Position numbers and translations under genes: made by a program. This document shows positions 27,901 to 39,505 of a DNA stretch of 64,000 bases, piece after piece. The stretch lies in contig JANXYK010000001.1 of assembly GCA_025350055.1 (NCBI GenBank), positions 121,346-185,345 on the forward strand, given 5' to 3'. Positions within the stretch are counted from its first letter, which is position 1. Each line of letters starts with the position of its first letter. The notes beneath the pieces were generated by a model. That model had not been told where the DNA came from. It did not search any database and saw only the letters and a list, made by a program, of their open reading frames with translations. Origin of the DNA: Gammaproteobacteria bacterium. GTDB lineage: Bacteria; Pseudomonadota; Gammaproteobacteria; Steroidobacterales; Steroidobacteraceae.

Positions 27901-29036
27901 CAGGAGTTTACGAGTTTGCGGTGGGAATACAGGCCCATCAGGATGCCGAAGCCTGCCAGCAGCGTGACGACCGAGGTGCCGCCATAGCTGATCAGCGGCA
28001 ACGGCACGCCCACCACCGGCAACAATCCGCTGACCATGCCGGCGTTGATGAATACGTACACGAAGAAGGTGAGCGCGAGGCTCGAGGCGAGCAGGCGCGC
28101 GAAGGTGCCGCTGGCCTGCGAGGCCAGGAACAGCGAGCGCGAGACGATGAAGAGGTAAAGCAGCAATAGCACCAGCAATCCCAGCAAGCCGAATTCCTCG
28201 CCGATTACCGCGAAGATGAAATCGGTGGAACGCTCGGGCAGGAACTCGAGCTGCGCCTGGCTGCCGTTCATCCAGCCCTTGCCGAACAGCCCGCCCGAGC
28301 CGATGGCGATCTGCGACTGGATGATGTGATAGCCCGAGCCCAGCGGATCGGACTGCGGATCGAGGAAGATGCGGATGCGTTGGCGCTGGTAGTCGTGCAG
28401 GAAATTCCAGCCGATCACGCCGAGGCCGCCAGCAGCCACGGCCAGCCCGGCGATGATTTGCCACTGCAGCCCTGCCATCAACACCACCAGCGCACCGGTG
28501 GCGAAGATCAGCAGTGCGGTGCCCAGGTCCGGCTGCATCGCCACGAGCCCCGCGGGCGCCACGATGATCACGGCCAGCACCAGCAGGTTCCGCCAGGTCG
28601 GTGGCAAGGGTCGCTCGTGCATGAAGGATGCGGCGAACATCGGCACCGCGAGCTTCATGATCTCGGAGGGCTGGAAACGTATCAGCCCGAGGTCCAGCCA
28701 GCGCTGCGCACCTTTGCCCACGTAGCCGATCGCATCGACCACCAGCAGCAGCACGATGCCCGCGAAATAAAGCCAGGGCGCGAGGCTGCGCAGGAAATTC
28801 GGGCTGCTGTGGGCGAGGGCAATCATCGCCAGCGTGCCCAGGCCGATGCGCATCAAGGTGCGCAGCACGGTGTCGACGCTCTGGCCGGAAGCGCTGTATT
28901 GCACGATCAGCGCGTACAGCGACAGCAGGCCGAGGGCCACCAGCAGCGGGCCGTCCAGCTTGAGCGCCGAGAGCAGGCGCGCGGTGGCCGAGAAGGTGCG
29001 CTTTGCAGCCGAGTCGCGATTGTCGTCCATGATCAT
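27900..29036 (-). CDS. rodA: Rod-shape SEDS glycosyltransferase RodA
   Basis: A 378-residue polytopic SEDS protein that polymerises glycan strands in the elongasome with PBP2. About ten transmembrane segments are visible, with KGAQRWLDLGLIRFQPSEIMKL in outline (the diagnostic part is FQPSEIMK) and GVPLPLISYGG near the C-terminus. The ATG at 29036 overlaps the mrdA stop by four bases, and its own stop overlaps mltB. Confidence 0.96.
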   Translation of the reverse strand: MIMDDNRDSAAKRTFSATARLLSALKLDGPLLVALGLLSLYALIVQYSASGQSVDTVLRTLMRIGLGTLAMIALAHSSPNFLRSLAPWLYFAGIVLLLVVDAIGYVGKGAQRWLDLGLIRFQPSEIMKLAVPMFAASFMHERPLPPTWRNLLVLAVIIVAPAGLVAMQPDLGTALLIFATGALVVLMAGLQWQIIAGLAVAAGGLGVIGWNFLHDYQRQRIRIFLDPQSDPLGSGYHIIQSQIAIGSGGLFGKGWMNGSQAQLEFLPERSTDFIFAVIGEEFGLLGLLVLLLLYLFIVSRSLFLASQASGTFARLLASSLALTFFVYVFINAGMVSGLLPVVGVPLPLISYGGTSVVTLLAGFGILMGLYSHRKLVNS

Positions 29037-30895
29037 GGCTTGGCGTTCGCCTGGCCCTCGAGCAGGTAGGCGTCCATCACGCGCTTGGCGATCGGCATCG
29101 CGGCCGCGGCACCGAAGCCGCCGTTCTCCACCAACACGCACAAGGCGATGCGCGGCGCTCCGGCCGGCGCAAAGGCGATGAACCAGGAATGATCGCGCAG
29201 CCGCTCTGCCACCGTCTTCTCGTTGTACTTGGCACCCTGCGCCACGGTGAACACCTGCGCCGTGCCGGTCTTGGCAGCGATGGCGTACTGCGCGTCCTTG
29301 CTGATCGCCGCGGCGGTGCCAAAGGTCGCTGCGCCCATCATGCCCTTCACCACCAGGTCCCAATGCTCGGCACTGATGCCCGTGGCGCCGGGTTCGCTGA
29401 TGGCCGCGTTGCGCTCGATCGTGCCCGCAGCATCACGCACGCCCATCACCAGCCGCGGCCGGAAGGCCTGGCCGTGGCTGGCCAGCATTGCGGCCATGTG
29501 CGCCAGTTGCAGCGGCGTCACCAAGAGGTACCCCTGGCCCACGCCCAGGTTCACGGTTTCGCCCGGATACCAGATCTGCTTGTAGGTCTTCTGCTTCCAC
29601 TCCGGCGTAGGCAGCAGCCCGGGCTTCTCGCCGCTGATATCGATGCCGGTGAGCGAGCCGATGCCAAACTGCGCGGCAAAGGTGGCGATGCGATCGACAC
29701 CGATCTGCGCGGCCAAGCTATAGAAATAGACGTCGCAGGAGCGCGCCACGGCCTCGACCAGATTCACATTGCCGTGCTTGCCGGTCTTGCCCTCGCGGTA
29801 CAGATGGCTGCTGCCAGGCAAATGGAACTGGCCGCCGCAGAACTCGCGTTTCTCCGGGTCGACCAGGTTGTAGGTGAGCCCGGCGAGTGCCATCACGGGC
29901 TTGATGGTCGAGCCCGAGGGATAGGCGCCGCGCAGCGCCCGGTTCAGCAGCGGCTTGTCTTCGTTACCGGTGAGCACGGCGTATTCGCTGTTGGTCAGGC
30001 CGCGCCCGAACACACTGGGATCGAAACCGGGATGGCTCACCAGCGCCAGCACGTCGCCGGTGGCCGGGTCGATCGCGACCACGGCGCCACGATGATCGCC
30101 GAGCGCGGCCTCGGCCGCCTGCTGCGTGGGCAGGTCGATCGAGAGCACCAGGTCTTTGCCGCTGGTGGGCGCCTCGGCGCGCAGCTCCGGCTGATAGGCA
30201 CCCTGGCGATCGACCGAGCGGCCCTGTGCGTTCACCAGGATCTGGCGATAGCCGTTGAGGCCATGCAACTGGGCTTCGTAGGCGCTCTCGACACCCAGCT
30301 TGCCGATCAGCGTGGTGCCGGCGTAGCCGGGTTTGTCGATGCGCTCGAGATCATCCTCGCTGACTGCCGCCACGTAGCCCAGCGCGTGCACGCCGAGTTC
30401 GCCGTAGGGGTAATGTCGCGTTTGTCGCGCGCGCAGTTCCACACCCTGGAATTCATGGCGATGCACGGCGAAGCGGCCGATTTCCTCATCGGTGAGGCGC
30501 AGGCGCAGCGGCACGCTGTCGAAGATGCGGCGCGAGAGGATCATGCGCCGCATCGTCTCGATGTCATCCTTGTCGAGCAGGCCCAGCGCAGCCAGGCGTT
30601 GCAGGGTGCCGGGAAGGTCAGGGGTCTGTTCGCGGATCAGCTCGAGCTGGAAGGCGGGCTCGTTGTCGACCAGCACCTTGCCGCGACGATCGAGGATCAG
30701 GCCGCGGCTCGCGGGTATCGGATCCTGGCGGACGCGATTGCCCTGCGAGAGCTCGACGTAATAGGTGTGGCGGACGATCTGCAGGTAGACGAGCTTGGCG
30801 ATCAGCGCAGCGCTCAGCAGCGCCATCGCCACCAGCGCCGCGAAGTTGCGGCTGGAGAAGATCCGCTGCTCGTTCCATTGATCCTTGATGCGCAT
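29033..30895 (-). CDS. mrdA: Penicillin-binding protein 2 (peptidoglycan transpeptidase)
   Basis: A 620-residue class-B PBP. It has one N-terminal transmembrane segment, a dimerisation domain, and a transpeptidase domain with SGSTIKP (nucleophile near residue 327), SCDVYFY as the SxD motif and KTGTAQ near residue 543. It is the elongasome transpeptidase partner of RodA. The gene stands 6 bases after mreD and overlaps rodA by four. Confidence 0.96.
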   Translation of the reverse strand: MRIKDQWNEQRIFSSRNFAALVAMALLSAALIAKLVYLQIVRHTYYVELSQGNRVRQDPIPASRGLILDRRGKVLVDNEPAFQLELIREQTPDLPGTLQRLAALGLLDKDDIETMRRMILSRRIFDSVPLRLRLTDEEIGRFAVHRHEFQGVELRARQTRHYPYGELGVHALGYVAAVSEDDLERIDKPGYAGTTLIGKLGVESAYEAQLHGLNGYRQILVNAQGRSVDRQGAYQPELRAEAPTSGKDLVLSIDLPTQQAAEAALGDHRGAVVAIDPATGDVLALVSHPGFDPSVFGRGLTNSEYAVLTGNEDKPLLNRALRGAYPSGSTIKPVMALAGLTYNLVDPEKREFCGGQFHLPGSSHLYREGKTGKHGNVNLVEAVARSCDVYFYSLAAQIGVDRIATFAAQFGIGSLTGIDISGEKPGLLPTPEWKQKTYKQIWYPGETVNLGVGQGYLLVTPLQLAHMAAMLASHGQAFRPRLVMGVRDAAGTIERNAAISEPGATGISAEHWDLVVKGMMGAATFGTAAAISKDAQYAIAAKTGTAQVFTVAQGAKYNEKTVAERLRDHSWFIAFAPAGAPRIALCVLVENGGFGAAAAMPIAKRVMDAYLLEGQANAKP

Positions 30896-30901
30896 CCGGA
30901 A

Positions 30902-31375
30902 TCAGCGCGGCGCGTGGAAGCGCCCGAGCACGCCGGCAATCACGGGCCACAGCAGTGCGCCCGTGGCCGTGTGTACCCAGCGCAGCCAGCTCGAGAGCGA
31001 GCGGCCCGTCCAGCCGTCCACCACCCACAACAGCAATTCGTAGATCAGCAGTGCCGCAAACACGTACAGCGACTGCTCGAACAGCGGCTTGGCACGCATC
31101 AACAGGTGGAAGCGCACTGCGAGGTAGGTGACAAAGCACAGTGCAAGTGCGTGTTCGCCCAGCAGCGACCCCTGGAAAATATCGAGCGCCAGGCCACTGA
31201 TGAAGCCGAGTGCCAGGCCCGCGACGAACGGCGTCATCGTCGACCAGTAGAGCACTACCAGCACCAGGAACGCCGGTCGCACCGCGGTCAGCCAGGTGGG
31301 CAGCGGCAGGATGTTCAGCACCAGGCCGATCACGCTGGTGAGCAGGATCATGACCAGGTTTTCGCGCGTGTTCAC
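30902..31375 (-). CDS. mreD: Rod shape-determining protein MreD
   Basis: A 157-residue membrane protein with five or six transmembrane helices and the family segment LALGFISGLALDIFQGSLLGEHAL in outline, of which GLALDIFQGSLLGEHAL is diagnostic. It links MreC to the elongation complex. The start is GTG overlapping the mreC stop (GTGA). Confidence 0.92.
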   Translation of the reverse strand: MNTRENLVMILLTSVIGLVLNILPLPTWLTAVRPAFLVLVVLYWSTMTPFVAGLALGFISGLALDIFQGSLLGEHALALCFVTYLAVRFHLLMRAKPLFEQSLYVFAALLIYELLLWVVDGWTGRSLSSWLRWVHTATGALLWPVIAGVLGRFHAPR

Positions 31376-32433
31376 GGCTTGCCCGCCTTCGGCGGCGTTG
31401 CGGCCGGCGCAGCAGCAGGTGCCGCCGCTGATGCCGCGGCGTTCTTGCGCTTGGCAGTACCCGAGCCCTTGGCCGTGCCTTTGCGGGTCGAGCCGGATTC
31501 GCCATTCGAGCTGCCGGCCTTCGGTGGCGCGACCACCGGCTCGGCGCCTTCGATCAGCGTCGCGCTCGATGGCGGCGCGGCCGGATGTGCCGGCTCGAAA
31601 TCGATCAGCAGTACTTCGCGCGCCGCGGCGATGTGGCCCAAGGGTTCGGCACGCACCTGCGCCAGCAACTGGTTGGCTTCGCGCCGCACGCCGATCACGC
31701 GCGCCACCGGGAAGCCGGCCGGGAACACGCCGCCGAGGCCAGAGCTGATCAGCACGTCGCCGCTCTTCACATCGGAATTGACCGCGAGATAAGGTAGCAG
31801 CAGTTCATCGGCGCTGCCCGAGCCCACCGCAATGGTGCGCAATTCATTGCGCGTGATCTGCACGGGCAGCGCGTGTTCCGGATCGGTGATCAGGATCACT
31901 TCGCTGCTCCAGGGGCCGACATGTACCACCTGGCCGAGCACGCCGGCGCCATCGACCACGGCCTGGTTGACGTGCACGCCATCATGCGTGCCCTTGTTGA
32001 TGATCAGCCGCTGGCGCAGCGGTACGGCCTCGACGCCGATCACCTCGGCGATCATCCAGCTCTTCGCGAGCGGCGGCAGCGCGGCGCGCAGTTCGCGCAG
32101 GCGCGCGTTCTCCTGCTCGAGTGCCTGCAGGCGCAGGTTGCCGAGCTCGAGTTCGTGCACATGCTGTTGCAACTGCAGGTTCTGCGAACGCAGTGAATTG
32201 CGGGTCGAAAAACTGTCGGTGAGCCAGTGCCAGGTGGCAGCCGGTGAGTTCACGGCCACCTGTACCGGGTAGGCTGCGGCTTCGAGTCCGTAGCGGATGC
32301 GTTCGGACCAGCGTGCCCGCTGGTCGAGATACATCAGTACCAGCGATAGCACCGCGTAGACGGTGAAGCGCAGCCCGGGGGATGGGCCGCGACCATAAAT
32401 GGGCCTGCCGACAGTTGTGCCGAACCCGGCCAC
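31372..32433 (-). CDS. mreC: Rod shape-determining protein MreC
   Basis: A 353-residue protein with one N-terminal transmembrane helix (about 22-37), a coiled-coil (about 75-115) and a periplasmic double beta-barrel (GLGGVFPAGFPVARV). It activates PBP2. The C-terminal 60 residues form an Ala/Pro/Lys/Ser-rich tail that is longer than in E. coli. The start is GTG, 1 base after the mreB stop. Confidence 0.95.
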   Translation of the reverse strand: MAGFGTTVGRPIYGRGPSPGLRFTVYAVLSLVLMYLDQRARWSERIRYGLEAAAYPVQVAVNSPAATWHWLTDSFSTRNSLRSQNLQLQQHVHELELGNLRLQALEQENARLRELRAALPPLAKSWMIAEVIGVEAVPLRQRLIINKGTHDGVHVNQAVVDGAGVLGQVVHVGPWSSEVILITDPEHALPVQITRNELRTIAVGSGSADELLLPYLAVNSDVKSGDVLISSGLGGVFPAGFPVARVIGVRREANQLLAQVRAEPLGHIAAAREVLLIDFEPAHPAAPPSSATLIEGAEPVVAPPKAGSSNGESGSTRKGTAKGSGTAKRKNAAASAAAPAAAPAATPPKAGKP

Positions 32434-32434
32434 T

Positions 32435-33607
<1,173 letters not shown>

Positions 33608-33612
33608 TCACC

Positions 33613-33903
33613 ATGAGCTTGAGCCGACGCGACATCGAGAACATCGCCCACCTGGCACGCCTCGGGTTGAGCGATGCCGAAGTGCCTGTCTACGCCGAGA
33701 GCCTGAACCGCATCATCGCGCTGGTGGGTGAACTGGATCACGCTGCGACCGAAGGTGTGCTGCCCATGTCACACCCGTTGCCGGGTCTCACACAGCGGCT
33801 GCGTGCCGATGAGGTCACGGAATCCGATCAGCGCGAGCTCTACCAGCGAAATGCCGCACAAGTGATGGCCGGGCTGTACCTCGTTCCCAAGGTCATCGAA
33901 TAG
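33613..33903 (+). CDS. gatC: Asp-tRNA(Asn)/Glu-tRNA(Gln) amidotransferase subunit C
   Basis: A 96-residue GatC with the typical [18 protein letters not shown] start, the central LPMSHPLP and RADEVTESD segments. It wraps around GatA and GatB and stabilises the transamidosome. It is followed by gatA after 5 bases and is the first gene of gatCAB. Confidence 0.96.
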   Translation: MSLSRRDIENIAHLARLGLSDAEVPVYAESLNRIIALVGELDHAATEGVLPMSHPLPGLTQRLRADEVTESDQRELYQRNAAQVMAGLYLVPKVIE

Positions 33904-33908
33904 CCTGT

Positions 33909-35363
33909 ATGCATTCAGAGACAGTCGCCCAGCTCCAGCAGGGACTGCGTGCCCGCAAATACTCGGCCGTCGAGCTGACCCGGGCGCTGCTGGCGCGCAT
34001 CGAGAGTGCGCAGCCGGCGCTCAACGCCTTCATCAGCATCGAAAGCGAGGCGGCACTGGCGGCCGCCGCGGTGGCTGACCAGCGCCTGGCTGCCGGCGAT
34101 GCACCCGCGCTTACCGGCGTACCGATCGCGCACAAGGACATCTTCTGCGCCGCCGGCTCGCGCACCACCTGCGGCTCGAAGATGCTCTCGAATTTCATCT
34201 CGCCCTACGACTCCACCGTGGTGGCGCGTCTGCGGGCCGCCGGCGCCGTGGTGCTGGGCAAGACCAACATGGACGAGTTCGCGATGGGCTCGTCCAACGA
34301 GACCAGCCACTTCGGTCCGGTGCGCAATCCCTGGAATCTTAAGCTGGTGCCTGGTGGCTCCTCGGGCGGCTCGGCTGCGGCCGTGGCCGCGCGCCTGGTG
34401 CCGGCAGCGACCGCGACCGATACCGGCGGTTCGATACGCCAGCCCGCCGCGCTGTGCGGTGTGACCGGCCTCAAGCCCACCTACGGACGCGTCTCGCGCT
34501 ACGGCATGATCGCCTTCGCTTCCAGCCTCGACCAGGCGGGCGTGCTCGCGCGCACCGCCGAAGACGTCGCCCTGCTGCTAAAGCCCATGGCCGGCTTCGA
34601 TCCGCGCGACTCCACCAGCGTCGAGTGCGAGGTGCCCGACTACCAGGCCGCGTTGAACCAGCCGCTGAAGGGCCTGCGCATCGGCCTGCTGAAGGAATTC
34701 TTCGACCAGGGGCTAGATCCCAGGATCGAAGCGCTGCTGCGCACGGCGCTCGAGCAGTTGCGCGCGCAAGGTGCCACGCTCACGGACGTGAGCCTGCCCA
34801 ACCTGCCGCTGTCGGTGCCCACCTATTACGTGGTCGCGCCGGCCGAGTGCTCCTCGAACCTGGCGCGCTTCGATGGCGTGCGCTTCGGCCACCGCTGCGA
34901 GAACCCGCGCGATCTCAAGGATCTGTACGAGCGCTCGCGCGGCGAGGGTTTCGGCGCCGAGGTCAAGCGCCGCATCATGACCGGCACCTACGTGCTCTCG
35001 GCCGGCTATTACGATGCCTACTACCTCAAGGCGCAGCGCGTGCGCGCGCTGATCGCGGCCGACTTCGAGCGCGCCTTCAGCACCGTGGACGTGCTGATCG
35101 GCCCGACGACGCCCACCGTGGCCTTCGAGATCGGCGCCAAGACCAATGATCCGGTGACGATGTACCTCAATGACATCTACACCATCGGCGCGAATCTGGC
35201 GGGATTACCGGGCGTGTCCATTCCCTGCGGCCTGGTCGATGGCCTGCCGGCCGGCCTGCAGATCGTCGGTCCGCATTTCTCCGAAGCACGGCTGCTGAAC
35301 GTGGCGCATCGCTACCAGCAGGAAAGTGACTGGCACCAGCGCACGCCGGAGGCGTATCGCTAA
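33909..35363 (+). CDS. gatA: Asp-tRNA(Asn)/Glu-tRNA(Gln) amidotransferase subunit A
   Basis: A 484-residue amidase-signature protein that releases ammonia from glutamine. The Ser-cisSer-Lys triad is K76 (AHKDIF), S151 (PGGSSGGS) and S175 (DTGGSIR). Together with GatBC it converts Asp-tRNA(Asn) or Glu-tRNA(Gln). Its TAA overlaps the ATG of gatB by one base (TAATG). Confidence 0.98.
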   Translation: MHSETVAQLQQGLRARKYSAVELTRALLARIESAQPALNAFISIESEAALAAAAVADQRLAAGDAPALTGVPIAHKDIFCAAGSRTTCGSKMLSNFISPYDSTVVARLRAAGAVVLGKTNMDEFAMGSSNETSHFGPVRNPWNLKLVPGGSSGGSAAAVAARLVPAATATDTGGSIRQPAALCGVTGLKPTYGRVSRYGMIAFASSLDQAGVLARTAEDVALLLKPMAGFDPRDSTSVECEVPDYQAALNQPLKGLRIGLLKEFFDQGLDPRIEALLRTALEQLRAQGATLTDVSLPNLPLSVPTYYVVAPAECSSNLARFDGVRFGHRCENPRDLKDLYERSRGEGFGAEVKRRIMTGTYVLSAGYYDAYYLKAQRVRALIAADFERAFSTVDVLIGPTTPTVAFEIGAKTNDPVTMYLNDIYTIGANLAGLPGVSIPCGLVDGLPAGLQIVGPHFSEARLLNVAHRYQQESDWHQRTPEAYR

Positions 35364-36799
35364 TGGCCTGGGAAACCGTCATCGGGCTCGAGATTCACGC
35401 GCAGCTGGCAACGCGCTCGAAGATCTTCTCCGGATCGGCCACGGCCTTCGGCGCCGCGCCCAATGCGCAGGCGAACCTGGTGGACCTCGGCTACCCCGGC
35501 GTGCTGCCGGTGCTCAACGGCGCCGCGGTGCGCATGGCCGTGATGTTTGGTCTGGCGATCGGCGCGCGCATCGCGCAGCGCTCGGTGTTCGCGCGCAAGA
35601 ACTATTTCTATCCCGACCTGCCCAAGGGCTACCAGATCAGCCAGTACGAACTGCCGATCGTGGCCGGCGGCCAGATGGATATCGTGCTCGAGGACGGCAG
35701 CGCCAAGCGCGTGGGCATCACGCGCGCGCATCTCGAGGAAGACGCCGGCAAGTCATTGCACGAAGGCCTGCCGGGCCAGAGCGGCATCGATCTCAATCGC
35801 GCCGGCACGCCGCTGATCGAGATCGTCTCCGAACCCGACATGCGCTCGGCCAAAGAGGCCGTGGCGTACATGAAGAAGGTGCATACGCTGGTGCGGTACC
35901 TGCGTATCTGCGACGGCAACATGCAGGAAGGCTCGTTCCGTTGCGATGCCAACGTCTCGGTGCGCCAGGTCGGCAGCGAAAAGCTCGGCACGCGCGCCGA
36001 AATCAAGAACATCAATTCCTTCCGCTTTGTCGAGAAGGCCATCAACTACGAAGTGGCGCGGCAGATCGAAGTGCTCGAAGGCGGCGGCAAGGTGGTGCAG
36101 GAGACGCGCCTGTACGACCCCGATCGCGCCGAGACGCGCTCGATGCGTTCCAAGGAAGAAGCGAACGACTATCGCTACTTCCCCGACCCGGACCTGCTGC
36201 CGGTCGAAATCGACAATGCCTACATTGAAGGCATACGTGCGCAGCTGCCGGAGCTGCCCGACCAGAAGGCGCAGCGCTTCGCCACGCAGTACGGTCTCTC
36301 GCACTACGACGCGCTGGTGCTGACTGCGAGCAGCGAACTTGCCGACTATTTCGAGCAGGTGGTTCAGAAGCTCGGCGGCGAGCCCAAGCTCGCGGCCAAC
36401 TGGGTGAGCGGCGATCTTTCCGGTTTCCTCAATCGCGACGGGCTCGAGATCACGCACTCGCGCGTCGATGCGGCTGCGCTCGCTGGCTTGCTGGCACGCG
36501 TGCGCGACAACACCATCTCTGGCAAGATCGCGAAAGACGTCTTCGAGGCCATGTGGCAGGACCAGCAGAGCGCCGATGCGATCATCGCCGCGCGCGGCCT
36601 GCAGCAGATCACCGACGACGGGCCGATCGAGCAGGCCATCGCGGCCGTGATGGCGGCCAACCCCGCGCAGCTGGCCGACTACCGCAGCGGCAAAGACAAG
36701 CTGTTCGGCTTCTTCGTCGGCCAGGTGATGAAGGCCACGCAGGGCAAGGCCAATCCGGCACGCCTCAACGAGCTGCTGAAGAAGTTGCTCAGTGGCTGA
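35363..36799 (+). CDS. gatB: Asp-tRNA(Asn)/Glu-tRNA(Gln) amidotransferase subunit B
   Basis: A 478-residue GatB that activates the tRNA-bound acid with ATP. It starts [13 protein letters not shown], contains [19 protein letters not shown] in outline (KGYQISQ is diagnostic) and ends with the YqeY-like tail domain (LNELLKKLL) that grips the tRNA. Full length for the family. Its stop lies inside the start of hslO. Confidence 0.98.
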   Translation: MAWETVIGLEIHAQLATRSKIFSGSATAFGAAPNAQANLVDLGYPGVLPVLNGAAVRMAVMFGLAIGARIAQRSVFARKNYFYPDLPKGYQISQYELPIVAGGQMDIVLEDGSAKRVGITRAHLEEDAGKSLHEGLPGQSGIDLNRAGTPLIEIVSEPDMRSAKEAVAYMKKVHTLVRYLRICDGNMQEGSFRCDANVSVRQVGSEKLGTRAEIKNINSFRFVEKAINYEVARQIEVLEGGGKVVQETRLYDPDRAETRSMRSKEEANDYRYFPDPDLLPVEIDNAYIEGIRAQLPELPDQKAQRFATQYGLSHYDALVLTASSELADYFEQVVQKLGGEPKLAANWVSGDLSGFLNRDGLEITHSRVDAAALAGLLARVRDNTISGKIAKDVFEAMWQDQQSADAIIAARGLQQITDDGPIEQAIAAVMAANPAQLADYRSGKDKLFGFFVGQVMKATQGKANPARLNELLKKLLSG

Positions 36800-37703
36800 G
36801 CGCCCAGCGCCCGGCGAACTGCGCAGATTCCTGCTCGAATCGCAACCGCTGCGCGGCAATTGGGTGCATCTGGGCGGCGCCTGGCACGAACTGCGCGCGC
36901 ATGCGCACTACCCGCCACCCGTCGAAGAACTGCTCGGTGAGTTCGCCACTGCCGCTGTGCTGCTGGCCGCCACGCTGAAGTTCGAAGGCACCCTGACGCT
37001 GCAACTGGCGGGCGATGGCCGCGTGCGCCTGTTGGTCGCGCAATGCAGCGACAACTTCAAGGTGCGTGCGGTCGCGCATCACGATATCGCGGCCGACGAG
37101 CTGCCCAATTTCGCGGCGCTGGTCGGTGAAGGGCGCCTCACCGTCACCGTGCAATCGGAGACCACCACCGCGCGCTACCAGGGCATCGTGCCGCTGGCCG
37201 GCGCCAATCTGGCCGCGTGCCTGGAAAACTATTTTGCGAGCTCGGAACAACTGCCCACGCGCCTGCTGCTGGCCGCCGATGCGCAACAAGCGGCGGGACT
37301 GCTGCTGCAGAAACTCCCGGGTCAGTCCGCCAGCGGCGAAGGAGCCGGCGCGCAGCTGCAACAGACCTGGGAAGAGTTGCAGTCGGGCTTGATGGCCATG
37401 CCGGCCGCCAGCTTACTGAGCGGCGATGCGGAACAGGCAGTGCGCCAGGTGGCCGGCGAGCACGATTGCCGGCTGTTCGCCCCGACGCTGGTGAGTTTCA
37501 GCTGCCGTTGCAGCGCGCAGCGCGTGGCTGATGTGCTGCGCTCGCTCGGGGTAGAGGAGGCGCGCGCCACACTGGCCGAGCAAGGCGTGCTGCTGGTGCA
37601 GTGTGAGTTCTGCAACCGTGAGTATCGCTACGATGCGGTCGACGTCGAGCAGTTGTTTGCCGACGAGGCCAACCTGCAGCAAGGGTCGGACTCGGTCAAC
37701 TGA
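36792..37703 (+). CDS. hslO: Redox-regulated chaperone Hsp33
   Basis: A 303-residue Hsp33. The C-terminal zinc switch is CRC (in SFSCRCS) followed about 30 residues later by CEFC; oxidation of these four cysteines unfolds the linker and turns on holdase activity. The start is GTG, overlapping gatB by 8 bases, so the chaperone is probably translated from the gatCAB message. It meets the helicase gene tail to tail with 4 bases between stops and no visible terminator. Confidence 0.95.
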   Translation: MAERPAPGELRRFLLESQPLRGNWVHLGGAWHELRAHAHYPPPVEELLGEFATAAVLLAATLKFEGTLTLQLAGDGRVRLLVAQCSDNFKVRAVAHHDIAADELPNFAALVGEGRLTVTVQSETTTARYQGIVPLAGANLAACLENYFASSEQLPTRLLLAADAQQAAGLLLQKLPGQSASGEGAGAQLQQTWEELQSGLMAMPAASLLSGDAEQAVRQVAGEHDCRLFAPTLVSFSCRCSAQRVADVLRSLGVEEARATLAEQGVLLVQCEFCNREYRYDAVDVEQLFADEANLQQGSDSVN

Positions 37704-37707
37704 ATTG

Positions 37708-39489
37708 TCAGCGCTCGCGCCCGCGGTGCGAGGGCTTGCCCTTCTTCTTCTTTGCACCGGCCGGGCGTCGCTCCGCGAGCGTCAACGCCAGTGCCTGGCC
37801 CATCACGCGCACGGCACGCAGCCGCGCCAGCACGGCAGGGGGCATGCCCGTAGGCAGTCGCACGAAGCTGTGATCCTCGAGAATCTCGATGCCATTGATC
37901 TCGGAGCCGTCGAGGTCGGCTTCATTGGCCAGCGCGCCGACCAGATGGCCCGCCAGCACATGGTGGCGGCTGCCCACTTCCAGGCGGTAAGTTTCCTGCG
38001 GACCGAAGCGGCGACCCTTGCTACTCCTGGGGCCATGCTTGGGGCCACGGCTGGGCCCATGCTCGGCGCCGCTTTCCCATTCGCGCTCTGGCTTGCGCGT
38101 CGGCGCAGCGCCGTGCGGCTGCTCGCCCGCGTCGTCGCGCGCGCGCGCGGCTTTTGTATCCTTGTTCCCCAGCATCAACGGCGACTTGCCCTGGGCGAGG
38201 CTCGCCAGTGCCGCGGCGACTTCCGTCATGTCGACACCCGCGGCGCGCGCGAACTCCTCGACGATCGGGCGATAGGCCTCGGCCGCACCCTGCGTCAGCG
38301 CATTGGCGATGCGCTCCTTGAAGCGCTCGATGCGTTTCTGGTTCACATCGTTGACGCTCGGCAGGTTCATGGCCTCGATCGGCTGGCGTGTCGCCCGCTC
38401 GATGATGCGCAGCATGTTCTGCTCGCGCGGCGCGATGAACAGTATGGCCTCACCGCTCCGACCGGCGCGGCCGGTGCGGCCGATACGGTGGATATACGAT
38501 TCGCTGTCGTAGGGCACGTCGAAGTTGACCACATGACCTATGCGCTCGACGTCGAGCCCGCGCGCCGCCACATCGGTGGCCACCAGGATGTCGATCGCGC
38601 CCGCCTTCAGTTGAGCCACCGTGCGCTCGCGCTGCGCCTGCTGGATATCGCCATTGAGCGCCGCGGCCGCGAAGCCGCGCGCCGACAATTTTTCCGCCAG
38701 CTCGACCGTGGCCTGCTTGGTGCGCGCAAACACCAGCATCGCTTCGAACTTTTCCACCTCGAGTATGCGCGTCAGCGCATCGAGCTTGTGCATGCCGCTC
38801 ACCAGCCAGTAGCGCTGGCGGATATTGGCAGCCGTAGTGGTCTTGCTGCGGATGGTGATCTCGTGCGGCTTGCGCAGGTGGCGCTGCGAGATGCGGCGGA
38901 TGTTCGGCGCCATGGTCGCGGAGAACAGCGCCACCTGCTTCTCTGGCGGCGTCTTGCCGAGAATCGCTTCAATGGCGTCAATGAAACCCATTTGCAGCAT
39001 CTCGTCGGCTTCATCGAGCACTACGAAACGGATGCCGGCCAGGCTCAGCGTGCCGCGTTCCAGGTGATCGAGGATGCGACCGGGCGTGCCGACCACCACG
39101 TGCGTGCCCCGCTTGAGCGCATTGAGCTGTGGGGTGTAGCTCTGGCCGCCATAGATCGGCAGCACATGGAAGCCCTCCAGCCGCGCGGCATATTTCTGGA
39201 AGGCCTCGGCCACCTGGATCGCGAGCTCGCGCGTCGGCACCATCACCAGTGCCTGTGGTTCGCGCTGCGCGAGATCGAGGCGCGAGAGCAGCGGCAGGGC
39301 GAAGGCCGCAGTCTTGCCGGTGCCGGTCTGCGCCTGGCCCAGCAGATCCGAGCCCGACAGCAGCACGGGAATGGTGGCCGCCTGGATGGGCGTTGGGCTC
39401 TCATAGCCCACATCGCTCAGTGCCTGCAGCACCTCGGGGCGGAGCTTGAGATCTGCAAAACTGGTGATGGCATTGTCGGTGGATTTCAT
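37708..39489 (-). CDS. deaD: DEAD-box RNA helicase, DeaD/CsdA type
   Basis: A 593-residue helicase with the Q motif (PTPIQ), Walker A AQTGTGKT (53-60), DEAD (159-162), SAT and HRIGRTGR. A C-terminal DbpA-like RNA-binding domain (about 500-570, LEVGSRHHVLAGHLVGALAN region) and a basic tail GAKKKKGKPSHRGRER follow, separated by a charged disordered linker. DeaD-type helicases assist ribosome assembly and mRNA turnover in the cold. It is the last gene of a minus-strand run. Confidence 0.93.
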   Translation of the reverse strand: MKSTDNAITSFADLKLRPEVLQALSDVGYESPTPIQAATIPVLLSGSDLLGQAQTGTGKTAAFALPLLSRLDLAQREPQALVMVPTRELAIQVAEAFQKYAARLEGFHVLPIYGGQSYTPQLNALKRGTHVVVGTPGRILDHLERGTLSLAGIRFVVLDEADEMLQMGFIDAIEAILGKTPPEKQVALFSATMAPNIRRISQRHLRKPHEITIRSKTTTAANIRQRYWLVSGMHKLDALTRILEVEKFEAMLVFARTKQATVELAEKLSARGFAAAALNGDIQQAQRERTVAQLKAGAIDILVATDVAARGLDVERIGHVVNFDVPYDSESYIHRIGRTGRAGRSGEAILFIAPREQNMLRIIERATRQPIEAMNLPSVNDVNQKRIERFKERIANALTQGAAEAYRPIVEEFARAAGVDMTEVAAALASLAQGKSPLMLGNKDTKAARARDDAGEQPHGAAPTRKPEREWESGAEHGPSRGPKHGPRSSKGRRFGPQETYRLEVGSRHHVLAGHLVGALANEADLDGSEINGIEILEDHSFVRLPTGMPPAVLARLRAVRVMGQALALTLAERRPAGAKKKKGKPSHRGRER

Positions 39490-39505
39490 CGTCTGTGCCG
39501 GCCGC

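Noticed and set aside
29189..31792. 867-codon open plus-strand frame opposite mrdA, mreD and mreC
   Set aside because: It is antisense to well-identified genes, has no family resemblance and shows the biased His/Arg/Gln composition of a GC-rich shadow frame.
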